Positions 1 to 7,090 of a stretch of 22,408 nt of DNA are shown here, piece after piece. Numbering within the stretch: position 1 is the stretch's first letter; the number at the start of each line of letters is the position of its first letter. The notes beneath the pieces are model-generated. The model worked only from the letters and a program-made list of their open reading frames with translations, searched no databases and had not been told where the DNA came from. This DNA is from Neisseriaceae bacterium (GTDB lineage: Bacteria > Pseudomonadota > Gammaproteobacteria > Burkholderiales > Neisseriaceae), in assembly GCA_017446355.1 (NCBI GenBank), contig JAFSQZ010000185.1, forward strand, positions 1 through 22,408, given 5' to 3'. The position numbers and the translations under genes were made by a program.

Positions 1-997
1 CGACCCAGACGGCGACACACTCACTTATCACATCACCAATCTACCCAACTGGTTAACATACGACGAACAAAGCCACAGTCTAACGGGTACAGCCAGCATA
101 GACGACATCGGCACCCACACACTCAACATCACCGCCACAGATCCCAAAGGCGCAAATGTTACCAGCCACTTTCATCTCAACATCACCCACCCAAATATCC
201 ACAACGCACAATACCTTTCAGGCAGCCAAGACGGCACAATGAAAGCAGACCTACTGATAGCAGATGAGCAAAACAATTTCATTCGTGGATTAGCAGGTAA
301 CGACGAAATCTACGGCAAAGACGGTGAAGACCAAATCAACGGCAACAATGGTAACGACTATATAGACGGTGGCAAAGGTGATGACCAACTGCACGGTGGC
401 AACGGTAACGACACACTAATAGGCGGTGAAGGAAACGACCTACTCAACGGCAACGCAGGTAACGACATATTAAATGGAGAAGACGGAGACGACGTATTTT
501 ACGGAGGAGTGGGCAACGACAAACTCTATGGTGGCAAAGGCAATGACCGACTATGGGGTGGGGCAGGTAATGACTACCTACAAGGCGGATTAGGCAACGA
601 CACCTACATATTTGACAGCAACTTTGGACAAGACATCATAAACAACCACGACACCAGTAAACAGCGCAACGACATTATACGATTTAAAGATGAGCGCAAC
701 GCAAACGACTTCACCTACATCCGACAAGACCAAGATCTCATTATTTTGGCCAAAGCCAACGACGACCAAATCACCGTACAAAACCACTTTCACGAAGAAA
801 ACGAATACCGCATAGACGCACTACACTTTCAAGACGGTTCCATACTCACCAATGAAGACATTGCCAACATTATTGCTACAAATGAACAACAAACAGAAGA
901 CATAGACCCAGAAGAAACCGAAACATACCATCTTGAAGAAATAATGCCAGACTGGCGATACGAAGACGAAGAAGATGAAGAAGACTGGTATTTTTAA
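1..997 (+). CDS. RTX / Ig-like secreted calcium-binding protein, 3' end only (5' partial)
   Basis: The reading frame is open from base 2 without a stop, so the gene begins outside the window; the first ATG at 239 is internal. About the first 60 residues (DPDGDTLTY, LPNWLTYD, GTHTLNITATDPKG) match a cadherin-like/putative Ig fold repeated in large bacterial surface proteins. Bases 287-610 encode twelve consecutive RTX nonapeptides of the form GGxGNDxLx, which bind calcium in type I-secreted proteins. A region resembling the haemolysin-type calcium-binding related domain follows (ITVQNHF, IDALHFQDGS). The C-terminus is strongly acidic and ends in aromatic residues, as expected for an uncleaved type I secretion signal. 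Codon choice (frequent ATA, CTA, CGA) differs from the housekeeping genes here. A truncated uptake repeat at 218-228 is translated as LSGSQ. Adhesin versus toxin-like role cannot be decided without the N-terminus; no secretion genes are in the window. Confidence 0.9.
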   Translation, partial: DPDGDTLTYHITNLPNWLTYDEQSHSLTGTASIDDIGTHTLNITATDPKGANVTSHFHLNITHPNIHNAQYLSGSQDGTMKADLLIADEQNNFIRGLAGNDEIYGKDGEDQINGNNGNDYIDGGKGDDQLHGGNGNDTLIGGEGNDLLNGNAGNDILNGEDGDDVFYGGVGNDKLYGGKGNDRLWGGAGNDYLQGGLGNDTYIFDSNFGQDIINNHDTSKQRNDIIRFKDERNANDFTYIRQDQDLIILAKANDDQITVQNHFHEENEYRIDALHFQDGSILTNEDIANIIATNEQQTEDIDPEETETYHLEEIMPDWRYEDEEDEEDWYF

Positions 998-1009
998 AAC
1001 AGACATTAA

Positions 1010-1052
1010 AAAAACAGTTTTAAAACAGTTAGTTAAAAACAGTTTTAAAACA
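1010..1052. repeat. 18-base A/T-rich direct repeat after the RTX gene
   Basis: AAAAACAGTTTTAAAACA occurs exactly twice, at 1010-1027 and 1035-1052. Each copy contains the palindrome GTTTTAAAAC. It lies just after the RTX stop codon; role unknown, possibly part of the transcript's 3' end. Confidence 0.6.
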
Positions 1053-1080
1053 AACATTTTAAAAACACCCCAACCAAGCA

Positions 1081-1095
1081 TTCAGGCAGCCTGAA
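1081..1095 (-). repeat. DNA uptake sequence (15-base form)
   Basis: TTCAGGCAGCCTGAA; the minus strand reads AGGCTGCCTGAA (Simonsiella-type) and the plus strand AGGCAGCCTGAA (Kingella-type). It lies between the RTX gene and the hairpin repeat cluster. Confidence 0.85.
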
Positions 1096-1102
1096 AAGCC
1101 CA

Positions 1103-1140
1103 GTCATTGCGAGCCTTGCGAATGCAAGGCGGCAATCTCC
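1103..1140 (+). repeat. REP-like hairpin unit, copy 1
   Basis: The unit begins GTCATTGCGA and ends CAATCTCC. Between these lies a perfect 7-base-pair stem, GCCTTGC (1113-1119) with GCAAGGC (1124-1130), around a GAAT loop. The outline matches the GTCATTGCGAGC...GCAATCTC palindromes dispersed in many bacterial genomes. Confidence 0.75.
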
Positions 1141-1168
1141 CCATTTAATCTGAAGCTCAAAAATTCAC

Positions 1169-1202
1169 GTCATTGCGAGCCGTGAAACGGAGTAGCAATC
1201 TC
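1169..1202 (+). repeat. REP-like hairpin unit, copy 2
   Basis: Same outer framework as copy 1 (GTCATTGCGAGC...GTAGCAATCTC) but a different inner stem, CCGT (1180-1183) with ACGG (1187-1190) around GAA. The stem sequence changed while pairing was kept. Confidence 0.7.
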
Positions 1203-1228
1203 ACCACTACAAAGAGCAAACAAAACCT

Positions 1229-1243
1229 TTCAGGCAGCCTGAA
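1229..1243 (-). repeat. DNA uptake sequence (15-base form)
   Basis: TTCAGGCAGCCTGAA lying between hairpin units 2 and 3, inside the span enclosed by the long inverted repeat 1192-1216/1314-1338. Confidence 0.85.
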
Positions 1244-1257
1244 ATTGTACAAATTAT

Positions 1258-1297
1258 GTCATTGCAAAGTTTGCTTAAAGCAAACGTATCAATCTCC
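1258..1297 (+). repeat. REP-like hairpin unit, copy 3
   Basis: Begins GTCATTGC and ends CAATCTCC. The inner stem is GTTTGC (1269-1274) with GCAAAC (1280-1285) around TTAAA, a third stem sequence with preserved pairing. Confidence 0.7.
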
Positions 1298-1422
1298 TGA
1301 TTTAAACGTATTACTCTTTGTAGTCAGGAGATTGCTACAATTCAGTTTTGTCAAACTTAACAATATCAATTATTTTAGATGGTTCAAACAGCCTAGATAA
1401 AAAACTTTTAAACAAAGATGGT

Positions 1423-2217
1423 TTATTTCACTTGATGCTCTAATTTTTTTAACAAAGCAACAATAATAAAACTAATAATGGCCAACAAAACCCAACTGGA
1501 AATTTTGCCAAAGCCCACAATATGCCAACTTGTTGCTTGATTGGGATAAACCCACGCACCAAAAAATGTTGCTATATTTTCAGCAATCCAAATAAAAAAA
1601 CCAATTAAGAAAAATGCAAGCACCAATGGCATCTTGTATTCATTTTTTCGCGGCGTAAAAGCAACTGATGCGCGTGCGTAAATGACCACCACAAGCATCA
1701 ATAAAACATAACGAAAATCAATGTGTACAAAATGATGCGTAAAAAAATTGGCATAAATCGCCACACAAAGTACCAAACTCACACCAAAATGTGGCATTTT
1801 GTAAAGCTTCAAATCAAACACGCGCCACGCTTGTATCATATAACTGCCCACTGCCGCATACATAAAACCACTGTATAAAGGCACGTTATACACCCTAAAA
1901 TAAGAAAATTCAGGATACGACCACGAGGCAATATTAGGACTGGTTTTAAAAATTTCCAAAGCCAAACCAATCACGTGAAACAAACATATCGCACAAAGCT
2001 CTTTAAAACTTTCCAGCCTAAAAACAAGCATCAGTATTTGCATTAAAACAGCTGCCACCAACAAAAAATCATATCTTGGCAAACCGCCTAAATCAATAAA
2101 TTTTGACAAAAACAAAACCGCAAAAAATGCCCCTGCAAAAAGACAAGCACGAAGTTCTTTCAAGCCGAAAAAGACAAATTCAGTCAGAAAAAATTTTATT
2201 TTTTGTGTATTAACCAT
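1423..2217 (-). CDS. DUF817 family integral membrane protein
   Basis: A 264-residue, strongly hydrophobic protein with roughly eight membrane segments and no signal peptide. The central stretch FKTSPNIASWSYPE, then VPLYSGFMYAAVGSYMIQAWR, is the pattern I associate with DUF817 (YoaT-like) proteins. The second conserved patch WIAENIATFFGAWVYPNQ lies near the C-terminus. The family has no established biochemical role, so none is assigned. The ATG at 2217 has no clear ribosome binding site, and a strong terminator for the upstream pitA gene ends only about 18 bases before it. Expression therefore needs read-through or a start further in. It converges with the RTX gene across a repeat-rich gap. 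Confidence 0.85.
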   Translation of the reverse strand: MVNTQKIKFFLTEFVFFGLKELRACLFAGAFFAVLFLSKFIDLGGLPRYDFLLVAAVLMQILMLVFRLESFKELCAICLFHVIGLALEIFKTSPNIASWSYPEFSYFRVYNVPLYSGFMYAAVGSYMIQAWRVFDLKLYKMPHFGVSLVLCVAIYANFFTHHFVHIDFRYVLLMLVVVIYARASVAFTPRKNEYKMPLVLAFFLIGFFIWIAENIATFFGAWVYPNQATSWHIVGFGKISSWVLLAIISFIIVALLKKLEHQVK

Positions 2218-2234
2218 ATCAATACCATAACAAA

Positions 2235-2262
2235 AATAAGCCGTGATTATTCACGGCTTATT
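2235..2262 (-). terminator. Rho-independent terminator of pitA
   Basis: A perfect 12-base-pair stem, AATAAGCCGTGA with TCACGGCTTATT, around a 4-base loop. On the minus strand it is followed by TTTTTG. It lies 16 bases past the pitA stop and directly before the DUF817 start codon. Confidence 0.85.
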
Positions 2263-2278
2263 CATCAAACATACTTTA

Positions 2279-3736
2279 TTAAATAAATAGTGTCATTACA
2301 AAATACAACACACCAGCCAGAATCATAGCAATAGGAAAAGTAAACAACCACGCTAAAATAATATGACGTATGGTAACGGTATTCACGCCTGATTTATTGG
2401 CAACTGCTGTGCCAACTACCGCGCTGGATAAGATTTGCGTAGTGGATACAGGCAAACCAAACACATTAGCGGCAGCAATACTGATGGCAGCTGTCATTTG
2501 TGCACAAACACCTTGCGCATAACTCATATGAGAACGACTAATACCTTCTCCCACCGTTTTCACCACGCGTTTCCAACCAATCATTGTGCCAAATCCCAAT
2601 GCTGATGCAATGGCAACAATCACCCATAAAGGCGCGTATTCAACAGGTTTAATCAGGTCTTGACGCAATTGCAATAAATAAGCATTTTGTTCTGATGATG
2701 TTTGTGGTGCATCGGCGATTTGTTTCACAGCATTAGCCAAGCACAAAGAATGGCGACGCATCTGCCAACGTTCGGCATTATCCATATCCGCTAAATTGGG
2801 ACGCGCATCAATGACTTGTTGCAAACCATTTGCGTAGACTTCCACATCAGCAACCTGACAAAATTCTTTACTTTCAGAAGCCGCTTCACGCGGAAACTGC
2901 GTCATAATAGCGTTTTGATTGATTTGGACATAATTTTTTATTTGTTGTGCCGCATAATAAGAACGCTCTATTTCATATTTATTCGCGTTTACATCAATCA
3001 AAAATTGATGTGGCAAAATACACAACAAAGCAAGCATCACCAAGCCAACCCCTTTTTGTCCATCATTTGAACCGTGTGCAAAACTTACGCCAGCTGCTGA
3101 AAGAATTAACAAAAAACGCGTCCAAAAAGGTGGGTGTTTTTTGCCACGTACATCATTACGTAGATAAGGCGTTTGATGAATATTAAACTCTGGTAAAAAT
3201 TTATTTAAACCCGTTAGTAACACAAAAGCCAACACAAAACCAAAAAACGGCGAAAACAATAACGACATACCGACATCCGCTGCCTTACTCCAATTTACGC
3301 CGTGAATAACCGAAATATGCGTTATCAATGCGTGGGTTAAACCCACACCCAAAATCGCGCCAATAAGCGTATGCGAACTTGATGCAGGCAGCCCCAACCA
3401 CCATGTACCCAAATTCCAAATAATCGCACTGATTACAATCGCAAAAATCATTGCAATCAAATGCGTGCTATCACCTGATGTTAACAAATCAATGGGCAAT
3501 AAATTGACAATGGCGTATGCCACCGCTAATCCACCGCTTAAAACGCCTAAAAAATTGAATACGCCAGACAAAACCACAGCGTGTCCAGGACGCATAGCCT
3601 GTGTATAAATAACAGTGGCAACAGCGTTAGCAGTATCATGAAAACCGTTAATGAATTCAAAAAGCAGAATTAAAAACAGAGAAAAACACAATAAAAAAAC
3701 AGTGCCAACAGATACCTGATCAAACAGTTCAAACAT
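2279..3736 (-). CDS. pitA: Low-affinity inorganic phosphate transporter, PiT family
   Basis: An inner-membrane metal-phosphate/proton symporter of 485 residues from the ATG at 3736. Both PiT signature repeats are visible: NGFHDTANAVA near residues 30-40 and FAHGSNDGQKGVG near 219-231. The two membrane halves are separated by a hydrophilic stretch at about 250-360, which also occurs in Escherichia coli PitA (499 residues), followed by the conserved EYAPLW and GTMIGWKRV. An in-frame TTG at 3760 would add eight residues, but the purine-rich GAAGGA lies just inside that start. I prefer the ATG although its spacing to GAAGGA is long (about 16 bases). It is divergent from the cyclophilin gene. No convincing Pho box was seen upstream. 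Confidence 0.92.
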   Translation of the reverse strand: MFELFDQVSVGTVFLLCFSLFLILLFEFINGFHDTANAVATVIYTQAMRPGHAVVLSGVFNFLGVLSGGLAVAYAIVNLLPIDLLTSGDSTHLIAMIFAIVISAIIWNLGTWWLGLPASSSHTLIGAILGVGLTHALITHISVIHGVNWSKAADVGMSLLFSPFFGFVLAFVLLTGLNKFLPEFNIHQTPYLRNDVRGKKHPPFWTRFLLILSAAGVSFAHGSNDGQKGVGLVMLALLCILPHQFLIDVNANKYEIERSYYAAQQIKNYVQINQNAIMTQFPREAASESKEFCQVADVEVYANGLQQVIDARPNLADMDNAERWQMRRHSLCLANAVKQIADAPQTSSEQNAYLLQLRQDLIKPVEYAPLWVIVAIASALGFGTMIGWKRVVKTVGEGISRSHMSYAQGVCAQMTAAISIAAANVFGLPVSTTQILSSAVVGTAVANKSGVNTVTIRHIILAWLFTFPIAMILAGVLYFVMTLFI

Positions 3737-3863
3737 GATATTTTTAAGGTAGTCCTTCAAAATCGGTCAAATGCCGAAGACCCTATTATTTTCCGTGTTA
3801 TCCCATAAGCTTGTCAAATTTATTTTATATGTTGCCAAATAAGTAAACCATACAAGCAAATCA

Positions 3864-3894
3864 TTGCACGGTTTTGGTGAAACAGTGTTACAAT
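3864..3894 (+). promoter_or_regulatory. Possible sigma-70 promoter for the cyclophilin gene
   Basis: TTGCAC at 3864-3869 and TACAAT at 3889-3894 are separated by 19 bases, which is longer than ideal. It lies about 75 bases upstream of the cyclophilin start in the divergent gap with pitA. Weak call. Confidence 0.35.
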
Positions 3895-3970
3895 CACTCA
3901 ACTTTAACGTCTTAAAATTCAATAAAAATCGCAATCGTCAACGCTTTTTCAAGCAAAGGAAAACGTCAAA

Positions 3971-4531
3971 ATGATGAAAAATATTTTAATCGCAACCATT
4001 ATGGGATTACTGGCTTTCTCTGCCCAAGCCGATACCAAAGTTTTAATGAACACCAGTATGGGCGAAATTGAATTGGTGTTGGACGAACAAAAAGCCCCCA
4101 AAACCGTTGCTAATTTTATCCATTATGCCAACAAAGGTTTTTACAACAATACCATTTTTCATCGTGTTATTGATGGCTTTATGATTCAAGGTGGTGGTTT
4201 CAATAAAAGTATGCTACAAAAACCTACCGAACAACCCATTGAAAACGAAGCCAGTAATGGCTTAAAAAACCAAATAGGCACCATCGCTATGGCGCGTACT
4301 GATGACCCACATTCAGCCACCAGTCAATTTTTCATTAACGTTGCCAATAATCCTGCTCTTGATTTTTCTAGCCCCACACAACAAGGCTATGGTTATGCCG
4401 TTTTTGGACGCGTTACACGTGGTATGGACATAGTGCAAAAAATCGCCAAAACACCCACAACTTACCGTTTAATGCACGCCGATGTTCCCGTGCAACCCAT
4501 TTCAATTATTAGTGTTAAAGTGGTGAAATAA
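3971..4531 (+). CDS. ppiA: Periplasmic peptidyl-prolyl cis-trans isomerase, cyclophilin type
   Basis: A 186-residue cyclophilin that would catalyse proline isomerisation in exported proteins. Residues 1-20 form a signal peptide ending in AQA before DTKV, so export to the periplasm is expected. Cyclophilin motifs follow: FHRVIDGFMIQGG (residues 63-75, with Arg65 and Gln73 at active-site positions), AMARTDDPHSATSQFFIN and YAVFGRV. Phe replaces the Trp of animal cyclophilins (NPALDF), as is common in bacteria. AAAGGA at 3955-3960 precedes the ATG; a second ATG follows immediately at 3974. It is followed by a hairpin terminator made of two uptake repeats and then folC. The symbol rests on the signal peptide; a cytosolic PpiB is less likely. 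Confidence 0.9.
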   Translation: MMKNILIATIMGLLAFSAQADTKVLMNTSMGEIELVLDEQKAPKTVANFIHYANKGFYNNTIFHRVIDGFMIQGGGFNKSMLQKPTEQPIENEASNGLKNQIGTIAMARTDDPHSATSQFFINVANNPALDFSSPTQQGYGYAVFGRVTRGMDIVQKIAKTPTTYRLMHADVPVQPISIISVKVVK

Positions 4532-4532
4532 T

Positions 4533-4565
4533 TTCAGGCAGCCACATTCTTTCAGGCTGCCTGAA
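4533..4565 (+). terminator. Uptake-repeat hairpin after the cyclophilin gene
   Basis: TTCAGGCAGCC (4533-4543, a truncated uptake repeat) pairs with GGCTGCCTGAA (4555-4565, part of a full inverted copy at 4551-4565), giving an 11-base-pair stem. The tail TATTTAAATTT is only moderately T-rich. Confidence 0.7.
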
Positions 4566-4647
4566 TATTTAAATTTATAACATTTGCACCAAACCCCATT
4601 TTTGAAATTTTCTACGGCGATTAAAAACATTCCTAATGGAAATAAAA

Positions 4648-5946
4648 ATGAGCAACAAAACCCTCTCTGAATGGCTCACACATTTAGAAAATGCACATAC
4701 AAACGGCTTGATTGATATGGGACTTGAACGCGTCAATCACGTCAAAAATCTTATGCAGTTAACCCCTAATTGCCCCATCATTATTGTTGGTGGCACCAAT
4801 GGAAAAGGTTCCACTTGTGCGTTTTTATCGCAAATTTATCACGAAGCAGGCTTTAAAGTTGGCACACTGACCAGCCCCCATTTATTACATTTTAATGAAC
4901 GCATTTGCGTGAATACTGAACCTGTATCAGATGAAACCATTATCGCTGCTTTTGAACGTATTGAAACAGCGCGTGGCGACACTTCGCTAACCTATTTTGA
5001 ATTTAACACACTGGCAGCAGTAGATATCTTTCTGCGTGAAAAAGTGGACGTAATGGTATTAGAAGTTGGTTTAGGTGGACGTTTGGACGCTGTAAACATT
5101 TTTGATGCAGACTGCTGTGTCATCACCAGCATAGATTTAGACCATCAGTCATATTTAGGCAACAGTATTGAAGAAATTGCTTTTGAAAAAGCAGGCATTT
5201 TCCGCACCAATCGTCCTGCGGTTTGCGCACAACTTCCTGTTCCCAATAGTTTGTTACAACACGCACAAAATCTCGGTACGCCCTTGTTACAATTCAAACA
5301 AGATTTTTCCATCAGCAAATTAGAAAACCAACAATGGTCATTTCATTTTCACCCCGTTTCAGGCAGCCTGAAAGAAACAAACTTATCTACACGTAACCGC
5401 AATGCTTTACCAATGCCTGCTTTGCGTGGAAATTACCAACTGAATAACGCAGCCTGTGCATTAGCAGCTATTGAATGTTTGTACACACGTTTGCCTGTGG
5501 ACATTGGTGCGATTAAACGCGGTTTGTTGCGTGCAAGAAACATTGGTCGCTTTCAAATTTTGCCAGGTCGTCCGTTAACAGTGTTAGATGTGGGACACAA
5601 TCCACACGCTGCGCGCGCCTTGCGACAAAGCTTAATTGCCTTACCTTTTGCACAAAAACGCATTGCAATATTCAGCATTTTGCAAGACAAAGACATTGAT
5701 ACCGTGTTAGATTTACTCAAAGACCAATTTGATGAATGGTTGATTGCACCATTGCCAGTGCCGCGCTCTCGCACACTGGAAAACCTACGCGACAAGCTGG
5801 CTGCACACGGCATCAATACCATTCGTTCTTTTGAAAATATTCAGGCAGCGTATCAAACTGCTTTATCGGAAGCCGATGAAAATGATAGAATTGTAGTGTT
5901 TGGCTCATTTCACACCGTTGCCGAAGCATTGGAAATCAAACACTAA
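4648..5946 (+). CDS. folC: Bifunctional dihydrofolate synthase / folylpolyglutamate synthase
   Basis: A cytosolic Mur-ligase-type enzyme that attaches glutamate to dihydropteroate and then extends the polyglutamate tail of folates. From the ATG at 4648 it has 432 residues; TGGA lies about seven bases upstream. An ATG at 4636 would add four residues but lacks a binding site. The ATP-binding loop GGTNGKGST is at residues 48-56, followed by LTSPHL, the conserved VLEVGLGGRLDAVN and the substrate-loop text ITSIDLDHQSYLG. A full uptake repeat at 5358-5372 lies inside the gene and is read as SGSLKE. It leads the folC-ilvE-dedD-cvpA-purF run; in Escherichia coli folC likewise sits just upstream of dedD-cvpA-purF. 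Confidence 0.95.
   Translation: MSNKTLSEWLTHLENAHTNGLIDMGLERVNHVKNLMQLTPNCPIIIVGGTNGKGSTCAFLSQIYHEAGFKVGTLTSPHLLHFNERICVNTEPVSDETIIAAFERIETARGDTSLTYFEFNTLAAVDIFLREKVDVMVLEVGLGGRLDAVNIFDADCCVITSIDLDHQSYLGNSIEEIAFEKAGIFRTNRPAVCAQLPVPNSLLQHAQNLGTPLLQFKQDFSISKLENQQWSFHFHPVSGSLKETNLSTRNRNALPMPALRGNYQLNNAACALAAIECLYTRLPVDIGAIKRGLLRARNIGRFQILPGRPLTVLDVGHNPHAARALRQSLIALPFAQKRIAIFSILQDKDIDTVLDLLKDQFDEWLIAPLPVPRSRTLENLRDKLAAHGINTIRSFENIQAAYQTALSEADENDRIVVFGSFHTVAEALEIKH
5358..5372 (-). repeat. DNA uptake sequence inside folC
   Basis: TTCAGGCAGCCTGAA, translated as part of VSGSLKE in a region between conserved FolC motifs, so probably a tolerated surface insertion. Confidence 0.85.
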
Positions 5947-6033
5947 TTCCTGTTTAGCGTTCAGGCAGCCCTGTCCTGTGTGGCAAAACATTTATCAATC
6001 AAACTATTTATTTATTAGTAGAAGGAAATATTT

Positions 6034-7029
6034 ATGTCTCGCCCTGTTCCAGCCGTATTCGGTAGCGTGTTTCATGCACAAATGCCTGTTTTAGAATATA
6101 AAGACAATGCTTGGCAAGCCACTCGTTGGCAATCTTCAAGCGAAATAACACTTCCACCTGGCGCACATTCTTTACACTATGGCAGCGAATGTTTTGAAGG
6201 TTTAAAAGCTTTCCGCCAAGCCGGCGACAAAATCGTCTTGTTCCGTCCACAAGAAAACATTAAACGTATGCAACAAAGCGCACGTATTTTGAGTTTACCT
6301 GTTCCAGATGAACAAGCCTTTTTAGACGCACTGATTGAATTAACACGTCGCGCCGCCGATGAAATTCCTGACACCCCCGCTGCTTTATATTTACGTCCTA
6401 CTTTAATCGGTACTGACCCCGTTATTGGTAAAGCTGGTTCTCCATCACAAACCGCAATGTTGTATATTTTAGCCTCCCCAGTTGGCGACTACTTCAAAGC
6501 AGGCTCACCTTTAAAATTATTGGTAGAAACCGAACACATTCGTTGTGCGCCACATATGGGACGCGTTAAATGTGGTGGCAACTATTCTTCCGCAATGCCT
6601 TGGGTATTGAAAGCAAAAGCAGAATACGGCGCAAACCAAGTTTTATTCTGTCCCAAAGGCGACGTACAAGAAACTGGCGCATCAAACTTCGCTTTAATTT
6701 ACAAAAATGAAATCATCACCAAACCATTAACCGATGAATTTTTACACGGTGTTACACGTGATTCTGTGTTAAAAGTTGCCGCACAAATGGGTTACAACAT
6801 TAACGAGAAAAACTTCACCGTAAAAGAAATGCAAGCTGCGATTGAAGACGGTGCAGAAGCCATCTTAACAGGAACAGCTGCTGTGATTTCGCCAGTAACT
6901 TCATTCGTTATTGATGGTAAAGAAATTGCGGTTCAAAGCACCGAGCAAGGTAATGCTATCCGCAAAGCCATTACCGATATTCAATACGGTTTAGTAGAAG
7001 ACAAAAACAACTGGCTTGTCCACGTTTAA
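6034..7029 (+). CDS. ilvE: Branched-chain amino acid aminotransferase
   Basis: A class IV, pyridoxal-phosphate-dependent transaminase making or degrading leucine, isoleucine and valine in the cytosol. The 331-residue protein contains HYGSECFEGLKAFR (residues 48-61), LYLRPTLIG, and GRVKCGGNYSSA, with Lys179 as the expected Schiff-base lysine. These features match the longer, eukaryotic-like branch of the family. GAAGGAA at 6021-6027 is well placed before the ATG. It sits between folC and dedD, which are adjacent in the enterobacterial arrangement, and ends in an uptake-repeat hairpin, so it may be its own transcription unit. Confidence is high for the family and for the branched-chain role. 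Confidence 0.95.
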   Translation: MSRPVPAVFGSVFHAQMPVLEYKDNAWQATRWQSSSEITLPPGAHSLHYGSECFEGLKAFRQAGDKIVLFRPQENIKRMQQSARILSLPVPDEQAFLDALIELTRRAADEIPDTPAALYLRPTLIGTDPVIGKAGSPSQTAMLYILASPVGDYFKAGSPLKLLVETEHIRCAPHMGRVKCGGNYSSAMPWVLKAKAEYGANQVLFCPKGDVQETGASNFALIYKNEIITKPLTDEFLHGVTRDSVLKVAAQMGYNINEKNFTVKEMQAAIEDGAEAILTGTAAVISPVTSFVIDGKEIAVQSTEQGNAIRKAITDIQYGLVEDKNNWLVHV

Positions 7030-7037
7030 TCTTTAAC

Positions 7038-7064
7038 GCTGCCTGAAACAAATATTCAGGCAGC
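7038..7064 (+). terminator. Uptake-repeat hairpin after ilvE
   Basis: GCTGCCTGAA (7038-7047) pairs with TTCAGGCAGC (7055-7064) around a 7-base loop, followed by CTTCCTTCTT. It lies 8 bases past the ilvE stop. Confidence 0.7.
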
Positions 7065-7090
7065 CTTCCTTCTTGATTTGGGAAAAAACC

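Larger units (their letters stand above)
1192..1338. repeat. Long inverted repeat enclosing hairpin unit 3 and an uptake repeat
   Basis: Bases 1192-1216 and 1314-1338 are inverted copies matching at 22 of 25 positions; the three mismatches are adjacent. The arms carry the end of hairpin unit 2 (GTAGCAATCTC) plus a further shared ACTACAAAGAG. The right arm looks like the end of an oppositely oriented unit whose other half is missing. Confidence 0.65.
998..1422. other. Gene-free stretch rich in repeats
   Basis: This 425-base gap between the RTX gene and the converging DUF817 gene holds no credible gene. It has an A-rich tract with an 18-base direct repeat (1010-1027 and 1035-1052, period 25), two full uptake repeats, three GTCATTGC...CAATCTC hairpin units and a long inverted repeat. 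Bases 1339-1422 show nothing I recognise. Confidence 0.7.

Noticed and set aside
287..610. Regularly spaced repeats that might suggest a CRISPR array
   Set aside because: They are 27-base RTX nonapeptide codon repeats in an open frame, with degenerate DNA sequence and no spacers.
1173..1400. A 75-codon open frame on the plus strand
   Set aside because: It runs through the REP-like hairpins and an uptake repeat, has no binding site and has a composition dictated by the repeats.
3784..3817. TTGACA-like element (minus strand, 3812-3817) as a pitA promoter
   Set aside because: The nearest -10-like hexamers give spacers of 20-22 bases, too long for a confident call.
6007..6020. TATTTATTTATT tract before ilvE as a phase-variable repeat
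   Set aside because: Only about two and a half tetranucleotide units, too short for slippage, and it lies upstream of an ordinary metabolic gene.
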